From a virus: a stretch of 34,665 nucleotides of DNA. The notes under the pieces were generated by a model, which was not told the origin of the DNA, did no database searches, and saw nothing but the letters and a program-made list of their open reading frames with translations. The stretch lies in the IMG/VR virus record IMGVR_UViG_3300043411_000407, positions 1-34,665 of that record. One strand, written 5' to 3'. Positions 1 to 5,596 of this stretch are shown here, one piece after another. The translations under genes were made by a program, and so were the position numbers. The number at the start of each line of letters is the position of its first letter. The stretch's first letter is position 1.

Positions 1-46
1 TATGTAATACTGGCTTTCAGAGAGGCAATTAGGTCTTTCGGAAAAA

Positions 47-283
47 ATGGAGAAGCATTTTATGACAAACACAGTTTACACATCACTCGAAACTTTTTCA
101 GATATTGTTGCAATGGTAGAAGAACGCGCTCGTTTAATCACTGCAATGAAAGCTGATAAATTGAAGCTGGTAAAATCTAGCCTTGAAATGAAAGTGCAGT
201 CTAGCCGTTATTTCACTACACAAATAAACGCCATAAATGCAAAGATAGAAGGCTTGCAAGGCAAAACCATTATGGGGGTGTAA
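47..283 (+). CDS. Small hypothetical phage protein, helical
   Basis: Encodes 78 residues of unknown function, rich in Lys, Glu and Ala with heptad-like spacing over about residues 20-70, so probably a helical or coiled-coil protein. An alternative ATG at 62 (protein starting MTNTVY) has a GGAG 9-10 bases upstream and may be the true start; the ATG at 47 has GGAAAA close upstream. It is the first gene of the rightward small-gene operon visible in the window, and the next gene starts one base after its stop. It could begin further left only if the window start truncates an upstream start, which I see no sign of. Confidence 0.6.
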   Translation: MEKHFMTNTVYTSLETFSDIVAMVEERARLITAMKADKLKLVKSSLEMKVQSSRYFTTQINAINAKIEGLQGKTIMGV

Positions 284-284
284 T

Positions 285-506
285 ATGACCATCATCACAT
301 CAGAAACCCGCAATCCTACACCTAATTGTAACTTAGATTGGAGGGCACACTTCAAAGACTATGAAGGCGGTGACGTGCAGGGCTTTGGTGCTACACCAGA
401 GCTTGCCACTGAGGACTTGCTAGAGCAAAACCGCTGCGACACTTGCGGGGATATTCACTATCCTGAGCCAGTGCCGTATGCTTGTAAAAATGGGGATGAT
501 GTATGA
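285..506 (+). CDS. Small hypothetical protein with CxxC
   Basis: Encodes 73 residues. Residues 17-45 (an aromatic/acidic stretch, then GFGATPELATEDLLEQ) resemble the short phage proteins in which a one-strand motif is followed by a 'GxTPxxAxxDL' helix. The C-terminal part has CDTCG and one further Cys, a possible but incomplete zinc site. GGGGGTG lies just upstream of the ATG. The stop overlaps the next start as ATGA, so translation is probably coupled. Function unknown. Confidence 0.65.
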   Translation: MTIITSETRNPTPNCNLDWRAHFKDYEGGDVQGFGATPELATEDLLEQNRCDTCGDIHYPEPVPYACKNGDDV

Positions 507-694
507 GGTTGGCACAGATTCAATTTGAAAAGGCTTGGAAAGAGCATTTTGGCAGGGACGAGTTTCTGCAAAAGGATGACGGCTTTTACACTAGTGATGA
601 TACGGCACTAGCCTATTTCTGGTTTGAGAAAGGGCTTGATTGCTACCATGAAAGCCTGAAAGAATCACCTGCTGAAGCAAAGGAAAGCGTATGA
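503..694 (+). CDS. Small hypothetical protein
   Basis: Encodes 63 residues, acidic and aromatic-rich (many Phe, Trp and Tyr), with no motif I recognise. It starts inside the stop of the previous gene (ATGA) and its own stop overlaps the ATG of the next small ORF, again as ATGA. These double overlaps in a compact operon are the main support for it being a real gene. It looks like a soluble early protein of unknown role. Confidence 0.6.
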   Translation: MRLAQIQFEKAWKEHFGRDEFLQKDDGFYTSDDTALAYFWFEKGLDCYHESLKESPAEAKESV

Positions 695-789
695 GTCAAT
701 TCTGGTACGGATGGTTGATGTTTGCACTAGGGTTTTTCTTTTGCCTATGGTGTACAGTTGGATGGTTAAACGAAATAGCTGGAAAGTAA
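691..789 (+). CDS. 32-residue single-pass membrane peptide
   Basis: A short ORF of 32 codons starting in the ATGA overlap with the preceding gene. Residues about 4-26 are almost entirely hydrophobic and aromatic (WYGWLMFALGFFFCLWCTVGW), so one transmembrane helix is very likely. The tail NEIAGK is polar. Small one-helix proteins are common in phage early operons, often with toxic or membrane-modulating roles, but nothing identifies this one. Coupling to its neighbours is the main evidence. Confidence 0.5.
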   Translation: MSQFWYGWLMFALGFFFCLWCTVGWLNEIAGK

Positions 790-793
790 ATTT

Positions 794-1036
794 ATGACCG
801 TTGAGAGGAAAATAGAAAATACCCTGTCATTCTATGATAAGGTACTGGATGAAAAGAATGGGCTTATAAAGCACCTGATGAGCAAGGTTTCTAATTTGCG
901 TGATTGTTTAGAGAGATGCGAAAAGGATTATCATGGAGTCATTACTGTTTGCCGCCATTATTCATTAAACGCATCGTATAAAGACGCAATGGAAACGCGA
1001 GAATATATCAGAAAAATCCTAGAGGAAAATTTATGA
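794..1036 (+). CDS. Small hypothetical helical protein
   Basis: Encodes 80 residues, highly charged with long predicted helices (residues 1-45 look coiled-coil-like) and two Cys in a CLERCEKDYHG segment. GGAAAG upstream gives a ribosome-binding site. It starts four bases after the previous stop and ends in an ATGA overlap with the HTH gene at 1033. No family recognised. Confidence 0.6.
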   Translation: MTVERKIENTLSFYDKVLDEKNGLIKHLMSKVSNLRDCLERCEKDYHGVITVCRHYSLNASYKDAMETREYIRKILEENL

Positions 1037-1215
1037 ACTGGATTAAGCAATGTGAAGAACTATGGGGCGAGCGGTGGAAGTCCACCCTTGCCCTAACTGC
1101 TGGTGTAACCAAGCGTAACGTATTCCGCTGGTTTTCTGGCGAGTATAACATCCCTTCGCGTGTTGAGCAGGGCATTCAAAAGACTTGGCAAATATGGATT
1201 GGTGATAAGTCATGA
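1033..1215 (+). CDS. Small helix-turn-helix DNA-binding protein
   Basis: Encodes 60 residues. Residues 16-40 (STLALTAGVTKRNVFRWFSGE) fit a helix-turn-helix: a helix, a turn at Gly24-Val25, then a recognition helix ending in the RWFSGE seen in many small phage Cro/YdaS-like proteins. It is a candidate transcription regulator. It lies 160 bases upstream of one of the three operator clusters (1374-1408), so it could bind there, although the Cro-like protein at 31628 is an equally good candidate. It overlaps both neighbours by ATGA. Confidence 0.65.
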   Translation: MNWIKQCEELWGERWKSTLALTAGVTKRNVFRWFSGEYNIPSRVEQGIQKTWQIWIGDKS

Positions 1216-1373
1216 CCCCCATATCCATATCAACATACCCCGAAGGGGAATACACCGTGTTAGAATTACGCTGGTTTGATAACCGTTTACGCAAGCCTCA
1301 AAGCGTGAGGGCTGGCATGGATAAGGACAGGGTTTTGGCACTGATAGGGGAATTACAGGAGATGGTGAAATAA
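1212..1373 (+). CDS. Small hypothetical protein
   Basis: Encodes 53 residues with no recognised domain. The N-terminal half looks like a beta hairpin (ISTYPEGEYTVLELRWFDN) and the C-terminal half is a helix. The start overlaps the stop of the HTH gene as ATGA. The stop TAA at 1371-1373 abuts the operator sites at 1374-1408, so this appears to be the last gene of the first rightward segment. Confidence 0.55.
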   Translation: MTPISISTYPEGEYTVLELRWFDNRLRKPQSVRAGMDKDRVLALIGELQEMVK

Positions 1374-1408
1374 TTTTGCACAAAATGAAAGATTCGTGTT
1401 GCGCGAAC
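1374..1408. promoter_or_regulatory. Operator pair of the phage 17-bp family
   Basis: Two copies of the repeated pseudo-palindrome. TTTTGCACAAAATGAAA at 1374-1390 matches the half-degenerate site at 28219. ATTCGTGTTGCGCGAAC at 1392-1408 is, read on the other strand, 15/17 identical to the site at 31540-31556. They sit directly upstream of the gene starting at 1458, in an 84-base gap. They probably bind the same regulator as the clusters at 28186 and 31494. No convincing sigma70 promoter is visible here. Confidence 0.6.
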
Positions 1409-1457
1409 GGGAAAGGTATGTTAGGTTGGGTGTGTAACATGTAATGAGGAGTGAGTT

Positions 1458-1649
1458 ATGGGTAGTAAAGATTACAATTTCAAGCCAAGCAACTGGAATC
1501 TTGAGGAATACATTGCAAGCCGTTACCACGTTTCCCGCATGAAGCGTGAGCAAGCCGCTGATTTAAGACTACAGGCGGATGCCATTGATGATGAGCTACA
1601 AGAATTACAAAAACAACTTGAGGAGAAAAAAGATGGAACTATTGCGTGA
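1458..1649 (+). CDS. Small coiled-coil hypothetical protein
   Basis: Encodes 63 residues; residues 28-58 form a strongly charged heptad-like helix with QADAIDDELQELQKQLEEKK. AGGAG lies 6-7 bases before the ATG. First gene downstream of the operator pair at 1374-1408, so probably repressed through it. It overlaps the next gene by 17 bases. Function unknown. Confidence 0.6.
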   Translation: MGSKDYNFKPSNWNLEEYIASRYHVSRMKREQAADLRLQADAIDDELQELQKQLEEKKDGTIA

Positions 1650-1875
1650 ATATAATCTTAAAGAACGCCTCGCTCAACTTCTTAACGAGTTCAGTCAGGA
1701 AAACGCTAGCAATACTCCTGATTTCGTGCTGGCAAACTATCTTGAGCAGTGCCTTGATGCATTCAACGCGGCAACCCGTGAGCGTGAGAAATTCTATGGC
1801 AGGGTTTGCAATGGTGAAGTGAAGCAATACGCCGATGAAATGCAAGCCACTGAACTTGATGAATTAAGGAGATAA
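1633..1875 (+). CDS. Small hypothetical helical protein
   Basis: Encodes 80 residues from the ATG at 1633, chosen because AGGAGAAAAAAG lies right before it. The frame is open further upstream to an ATG at 1579, but that start is buried in the previous gene without a ribosome-binding site. The product is helical and acidic with one Cys in YLEQCLDAFNAA. Unknown function. The next gene begins three bases after its stop. Confidence 0.6.
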   Translation: MELLREYNLKERLAQLLNEFSQENASNTPDFVLANYLEQCLDAFNAATREREKFYGRVCNGEVKQYADEMQATELDELRR

Positions 1876-1878
1876 AGC

Positions 1879-2097
1879 ATGACACAGGAGCAAATACTTA
1901 GAATCATAAAACAGCATGGTAAATTTTGCGTATCCCTTCGTTGGCGCGATATACCATTGCAAAAGCTATGCAATACGCTCGTAAAGGATAACGTTTTGCA
2001 TAAGGTTGGACGTTTAGGGCGCGAGATTGTTTACGTGGCAAAGGGGCAAAAATACAAAGTTAGTCATAACAGATACTTACAATTGGAGGCGTCATGA
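1879..2097 (+). CDS. Small basic protein, possibly winged-helix
   Basis: Encodes 72 residues, basic. The pattern of a short helix (QEQILRIIKQHG), a second helix (LQKLCNTLVKDNVLHKVG) and a beta-hairpin-like tail (REIVYVAKGQKYKVS) resembles a minimal winged helix. This is only a shape argument. AAGGAGATAAAGC precedes the ATG. The first codons (MTQEQ) are echoed by a short open stretch at 2094 (MTQEAMPERGK, 11 codons) that overlaps its stop. That may be a remnant duplication or a coupling peptide. Confidence 0.55.
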   Translation: MTQEQILRIIKQHGKFCVSLRWRDIPLQKLCNTLVKDNVLHKVGRLGREIVYVAKGQKYKVSHNRYLQLEAS

Positions 2098-2125
2098 CAC
2101 AGGAAGCAATGCCAGAGAGGGGTAA

Positions 2126-2224
2126 ATGATGCACCCAAGGATTAGACCGTTGATATGGTTACTTAGGTTTTTAGGTAGAAACATGTTGCAATTTTTAACA
2201 AAGAAAGGTAGAATAAGACTATGA
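2126..2224 (+). CDS. Possible 32-residue basic amphipathic peptide
   Basis: An open frame of 32 codons beginning with two consecutive ATG codons, very basic (Arg and Lys in MMHPRIRPLIWLLRFLGRN and in the tail). Its stop overlaps the start of the lipoprotein gene as ATGA, which argues for a translated coupling ORF. The putative lipoprotein promoter at 2186-2214 lies inside it. It could equally be untranslated leader. Low certainty. Confidence 0.35.
   Translation: MMHPRIRPLIWLLRFLGRNMLQFLTKKGRIRL
2186..2214 (+). promoter_or_regulatory. Sigma70-like promoter for the lipoprotein gene
   Basis: TTGCAA (2186-2191) and TAGAAT (2209-2214) are separated by exactly 17 bases. They match the -35 and -10 consensus at 4/6 and 5/6. 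The start site expected about 7 bases after the -10 falls on or next to the lipoprotein ATG at 2221, so the transcript could be nearly leaderless. The only purine-rich stretch before the ATG (AAGAAAGG at 2201-2208) is about 12 bases away, which is long for a ribosome-binding site. Confidence 0.5.
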
Positions 2225-2679
2225 AAAAGTTATTTATAATTCCAATATTGCTACTAACCGCCTGCGCTCCACAGCAAGGGCAGAACCGTTATAACGCTGC
2301 TGAAGTTGGCAAGCAAACCGAGCTAGACTACGGCAAGATTCTAGCGGTAAAAACTGTTGAAGTCACAGCCGAAAACAGCGGCTTAGGTAGAAACGCTGGC
2401 ATGGCAGGTGGTGCAATGGCTGGCTATCAAGTAGGCAATGGCAACGGTCAGCTTGCAGGGCTATTGATTGGCGCAGTAGTTGGCGGTATTGTTGGTCACA
2501 TTGCCGAGCAAGAACTAGCTAACACCCGTGGCTATGAGTACATCATTAAAATTGATGGCAAGAAAAAACCCATCAGCGTAGTACAGTTCCAAAACAAGGA
2601 TGATGCTATATTCAAAAAAGGCGATAAGGTTATGGTGCAGGGGTCAGGTGATTATCAGCGTGTTGTAGGGGTTGAGTAA
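2221..2679 (+). CDS. Outer-membrane-type lipoprotein with glycine zipper
   Basis: Encodes 152 residues. It starts with a lipoprotein signal peptide: MKK, a hydrophobic core, and the lipobox LLTAC with Cys15 as the acylated residue. Position +2 is Ala, so export to the outer membrane is expected. Residues about 55-97 are a glycine-zipper segment (GMAGGAMAGYQVG, then GLLIGAVVGGIVGHI) as in the SlyB / Rickettsia 17-kDa antigen families. The C-terminal 45 residues look like a small beta domain. In a phage such a protein would be a cell-surface modifier, for example superinfection exclusion; that is inference. It has its own promoter-like sequence, as expected of a moron. It overlaps the next gene by one base (TAATG). 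Confidence 0.85.
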   Translation: MKKLFIIPILLLTACAPQQGQNRYNAAEVGKQTELDYGKILAVKTVEVTAENSGLGRNAGMAGGAMAGYQVGNGNGQLAGLLIGAVVGGIVGHIAEQELANTRGYEYIIKIDGKKKPISVVQFQNKDDAIFKKGDKVMVQGSGDYQRVVGVE

Positions 2680-2870
2680 TGGCTTGCGGTAGATACGTTG
2701 ATGTTACAAGAGGGCTTGACCTTGGCGATGATAGGATATTATTACCTGTTCGTGCGGCATTAACCCAAATGGGCTGCACTGGTAAAGTATTAAAGCCATA
2801 CAGCGATGAATCTGTGAATTGTTACCGCTGCGAAGACGATAATTGCATTAAGAAACAAAAGGATAATTGA
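2679..2870 (+). CDS. Small cysteine-containing hypothetical protein
   Basis: Encodes 63 residues with five Cys, three of them in CYRCEDDNC near the C-terminus, suggesting a small metal-binding site or a disulfide-rich tail. The start overlaps the lipoprotein stop (TAATG), so the two are probably co-translated. I do not recognise a family. Confidence 0.55.
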   Translation: MACGRYVDVTRGLDLGDDRILLPVRAALTQMGCTGKVLKPYSDESVNCYRCEDDNCIKKQKDN

Positions 2871-2871
2871 T

Positions 2872-2919
2872 ATGGCAAAAGGAACTAAGAAAAAAGGCGG
2901 CAAAGGTAAGGGCTGTTAA
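2872..2919 (+). CDS. Possible 15-residue Lys/Gly peptide
   Basis: A 15-codon frame reading MAKGTKKKGGKGKGC. Lys/Gly-rich micro-ORFs of this kind are often seen just before phage packaging genes. Here the start is one base after the previous stop and the stop overlaps the next ATG (TAATG). Length alone makes it doubtful. Its role, if translated, is unknown. Confidence 0.35.
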   Translation: MAKGTKKKGGKGKGC

Positions 2920-3149
2920 TGGCTAGACCAAGATCACAAACCATGTTTGGCAATGTACTGATGCATCTTGACCCGCCTCTTTATGATTACAAAGAATACA
3001 TAGGTAAATCATTGGCTAGAGAAGAAAAAGGGCTGTATGATTATGACCTTAATATTTTCAAAATCCCGACAAAACTAAAGAAAATGTTTGAATGGAAGCG
3101 TAAGGATGATTTAGAGTTCATGGAATCACTAGGGATTGAATACGTATGA
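2919..3149 (+). CDS. Small hypothetical protein before terminase
   Basis: Encodes 76 residues. It has a Pro/Tyr-rich N-terminal half (LDPPLYDYKEYIGK) and a basic helical segment (TKLKKMFEWKRKDD). Not recognised. Its stop overlaps the small terminase start as ATGA, so it belongs to the packaging transcription unit. It could be a packaging accessory or simply the last early gene. Confidence 0.6.
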   Translation: MARPRSQTMFGNVLMHLDPPLYDYKEYIGKSLAREEKGLYDYDLNIFKIPTKLKKMFEWKRKDDLEFMESLGIEYV

Positions 3150-3568
3150 CATGGGAACTAACACCAGAATTAGAGAATGATATTCTTACCAACCTGGAAA
3201 ATGGAGTTGGGCTACGCAAATGGTGTGAAGTAGAAGGAAGACCAAGCCGATCAACTATATTGCGATGGCAGCGTGAGAATGCAGATTTTGAAGCCAAGTG
3301 CGCGCACGCACGCGAGGCTGCTGGGGAGTTGGCTGCTGAAGAACATTATGAAGTAACAATGGATTGCTTGGCTGGTGTTGTCTCTCCTGATGTTGCTGGG
3401 CGTGTTTTAAGCGCGATGCAATGGAGAGCGGCAAAGCTTGCAAGTAAGAAATTCGGTGAAAGCACGCAAGTTAAGCACGCTGACGCTGATGGCAACAAAC
3501 TGGACATTGTAAGCCTTGTTCAAGCATTGGATGGAACTAGCACTGGTTTGCCTAAAATAGGGGGATAA
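3146..3568 (+). CDS. terS: Terminase small subunit
   Basis: Encodes 140 residues, the DNA-recognition subunit of the packaging motor. Residues 1-45 form a helix-turn-helix region with the CEVEGRPSRSTILRW signature typical of Sf6/P22-type small terminases. A long helical oligomerisation region (about 45-100, AAEEHYEVTMDCL through RVLSAMQWRAAKLASKKFG) follows, and then a flexible acidic tail that would contact the large subunit. The RxLSAMQWRAAKLxPKxFG-like segment is a strong family mark. It precedes the large terminase, separated by an HNH gene. ATGA overlap with the gene before. Confidence 0.88.
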   Translation: MTWELTPELENDILTNLENGVGLRKWCEVEGRPSRSTILRWQRENADFEAKCAHAREAAGELAAEEHYEVTMDCLAGVVSPDVAGRVLSAMQWRAAKLASKKFGESTQVKHADADGNKLDIVSLVQALDGTSTGLPKIGG

Positions 3569-3570
3569 TT

Positions 3571-3681
3571 ATGCAAGTGCCTGATTATTCAAACTTCGGC
3601 AATTATAACGATTATTGCGACCATCGCAAATGGGTTGAATCTAAAAAGGCAAAACTAGGAACAAAAGATGGCAAAAATTAG
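3571..3681 (+). CDS. 36-residue hypothetical protein
   Basis: A short ORF three bases after the small terminase stop, rich in Asn, Tyr and Asp in its first half (PDYSNFGNYNDYCDHRKW) and basic in its second. It overlaps the HNH gene start by 14 bases. No family recognised. Support is positional only: it fills an otherwise empty 100 bases in a packed operon. Confidence 0.4.
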   Translation: MQVPDYSNFGNYNDYCDHRKWVESKKAKLGTKDGKN

Positions 3682-3985
3682 AAATGCTAAATATTTAAGG
3701 TGGAAGAAAAAAAACCAAAAACCTAACACCAACATTAAGGGCTGGTCTGTTATTAGGAAGAATATAATTGAGCGCGATAGTTATATTTGCAGAATATGTG
3801 GCGATGATTTGGATTTACACGTGCATCACATCGATTCAAATAGGTCAAATAATGACAATTCCAATCTTGTGACTCTATGCCGAGACTGCCATATGGCAAT
3901 ACATGAAGAGCGTTACGTTCCTTGGGAGCATGATGATTATCCTTGCCCGTGGGGTGTAATCGAGCCTAACCCGCAGAAACCCTAG
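3668..3985 (+). CDS. HNH endonuclease
   Basis: Encodes 105 residues. It has a classical zinc-stabilised HNH fold: CRIC (Cys41, Cys44), the HVHHID core (His53-His54), Asn66 in NSNL, and CRDCH with a final His79. N-terminal residues 1-30 are Lys/Arg-rich, probably DNA-contacting. HNH proteins next to terminase genes take part in end-cleavage during packaging in several phages. Free-standing homing HNH genes also occur, and its insertion between terS and terL would suit either. The start overlaps the previous small ORF. Confidence 0.88.
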   Translation: MAKIRNAKYLRWKKKNQKPNTNIKGWSVIRKNIIERDSYICRICGDDLDLHVHHIDSNRSNNDNSNLVTLCRDCHMAIHEERYVPWEHDDYPCPWGVIEPNPQKP

Positions 3986-4002
3986 AGCTAGTTTTTTGCA
4001 AA

Positions 4003-5532
4003 ATGAATGAGCAAGAAGCCTATACCAAGCTGCGGGATGAGTACCTATCCAATCAGGAGTGGCGATTAAACAATTTATACCACATCCGCGATAAGAACGG
4101 CGTTAAGGTTATTTTGAAATTCAACTGGGCGCAGCGTTCATTCTTATCAGCAATATGGTATTTTAATGTTATTCTAAAGGCTCGCCAGCTTGGATTCTCA
4201 ACTATCATCTGCATTTACTTCCTTGATTGTTCTTTGTTCAATAGCAATCATAAGTGCGGTATTATTGACTCAGGCATTGATGACGCTAAGAAAAAGCTCA
4301 AGATGATTAAATTCGCCTATGATAATATCCCCGCTTATATTTTGAATAACCCATTAATTGGAATCCCGACAATGACTACAAACGCCGCTGAATTGGTGGC
4401 GTTTAGCAACGGTTCAGAAATATCAGTTGGCACTTCACACCGTGGCGATACCCTGCAAAAGCTTCTTATTAGCGAGTACGGCAAGGTAAGCGCTGCTACA
4501 CCTGAGAAGGCTAGAGAGATTAAAACAGGCGCATTAAATGCCGTTGGTATTGGACAGCAGATATTTGTGGAATCAACTGCGGAGGGTAAGTCAGGTGAGT
4601 TTTACGACCTATGCAAATCAGCTATTAACTTGAAAGATTCAGGTAAAGCCCTAAGCAAGCTAGAGCCTAGATTCCATTTCTATTCATGGTTCGATAATCC
4701 AGAGTATAAGCTTAGTGATGAGGATGTTAACAACATAGTTATCCCCAAAGAAACCGAAGCATATTTAAGTAATTTCAACCTAACCGCCAATCAAAAAGCG
4801 TGGTACGCTGTAAAGGAAAAGATTATGGGTGATGACATGCGTAGAGAATATCCTTCTAATCCATCAGAGGCTTTCGAGGGTTCAACCGAGGGTTCTTATT
4901 ACAAGAAAGAAATGGCAGAGATTAGAAAGAATGGACAAATAAGCTTTGTCCCTTACAATAGGACGCATCAGGTTCACACTTACTGGGATTTAGGCAAAAC
5001 CCGTGACCAAAGCTCAATTATATTCTTTCAGGAGGTTAAGGGCAAAAAGTGTTTTATCGACTATGAAGAAAAAACTAATATCACGTGGGATTCATACGCC
5101 ATTATTCTAAAAGATCGTGGGTATAACTACGGCACGCATTACTGGCCGCATGATGGTAACTTCAATAATGTCACACAAAGCGAGATATTAACTAGCAAGC
5201 AAATGGCGCAAAGGGCTGGTATTAACCCTATTAAAGTTATTCCTGTAACAAAAAGCGTACACGAGGACGTACAGAATTATTGTAAGCCAATGCTAACACA
5301 AGTATGGATGGATGAAAGCAAATGCGCCCTATTAATAACACGATTAGACAATTACAAGCGCAAATGGGACAAGATAAACGCCATGTGGATGAATGAACAC
5401 GCCCACGATGAAGCCTCGCATGGTGCTGATGCTTTCAGGACTTTTGCCGTTCAGCAGTCTAAACATAAAGAAGAAACTGCATCTAAAATAATTGCCCCCG
5501 GTCATTTTGCACAAAGCTCACACCACATGTAG
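4003..5532 (+). CDS. terL: Terminase large subunit
   Basis: Encodes 509 residues, a normal length for P22/Sf6-type large terminases. It is the ATPase-nuclease that pumps DNA into the prohead and cuts the concatemer. The ATPase domain has a Walker A-like ARQLGFST at 60-67, a Walker B-like LLISEYG at 154-160 (catalytic Glu158) and the coupling motif STAEG at 191-195. The RNase H-fold nuclease has its acidic residues at Asp329 (YWDLG), Asp384 (WPHDG) and Asp476 (HGADAF). There is no clear ribosome-binding site; the ATG follows TTTTTTGCAAA. Confidence 0.95.
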   Translation: MNEQEAYTKLRDEYLSNQEWRLNNLYHIRDKNGVKVILKFNWAQRSFLSAIWYFNVILKARQLGFSTIICIYFLDCSLFNSNHKCGIIDSGIDDAKKKLKMIKFAYDNIPAYILNNPLIGIPTMTTNAAELVAFSNGSEISVGTSHRGDTLQKLLISEYGKVSAATPEKAREIKTGALNAVGIGQQIFVESTAEGKSGEFYDLCKSAINLKDSGKALSKLEPRFHFYSWFDNPEYKLSDEDVNNIVIPKETEAYLSNFNLTANQKAWYAVKEKIMGDDMRREYPSNPSEAFEGSTEGSYYKKEMAEIRKNGQISFVPYNRTHQVHTYWDLGKTRDQSSIIFFQEVKGKKCFIDYEEKTNITWDSYAIILKDRGYNYGTHYWPHDGNFNNVTQSEILTSKQMAQRAGINPIKVIPVTKSVHEDVQNYCKPMLTQVWMDESKCALLITRLDNYKRKWDKINAMWMNEHAHDEASHGADAFRTFAVQQSKHKEETASKIIAPGHFAQSSHHM

Positions 5533-5539
5533 TCAATGC

Positions 5540-5578
5540 TTGCGTGTTAGTTCAATATATAGTAAAATACTGTAAAAT
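5540..5578 (+). promoter_or_regulatory. Candidate promoter upstream of portal gene
   Basis: The 64-base gap between terminase and portal is very AT-rich. TTGCGT (5540-5545) and TAAAAT (5563-5568) are 17 bases apart. A second TAAAAT follows at 5573-5578, preceded by TG. The stretch AGTAAAATACTGTAAAAT (5561-5578) has relatives in the gaps at 13567 and 17848, so it may be a shared late-promoter element. Prediction by eye only. Confidence 0.4.
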
Positions 5579-5596
5579 CTTATCATGGGACTAACT

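Noticed and set aside
1-46. End of an upstream gene at the window start
   Set aside because: Only a ten-codon frame ending at 32 and an unsupported longer frame ending near 150 are open; nothing distinguishes them from chance.
5505-5516. Operator-like TTTTGCACAAAG in the 3' end of the large terminase gene
   Set aside because: It matches only the left part of the weak operator type, lacks the GTGAA arm and encodes conserved-phase codons; probably chance.
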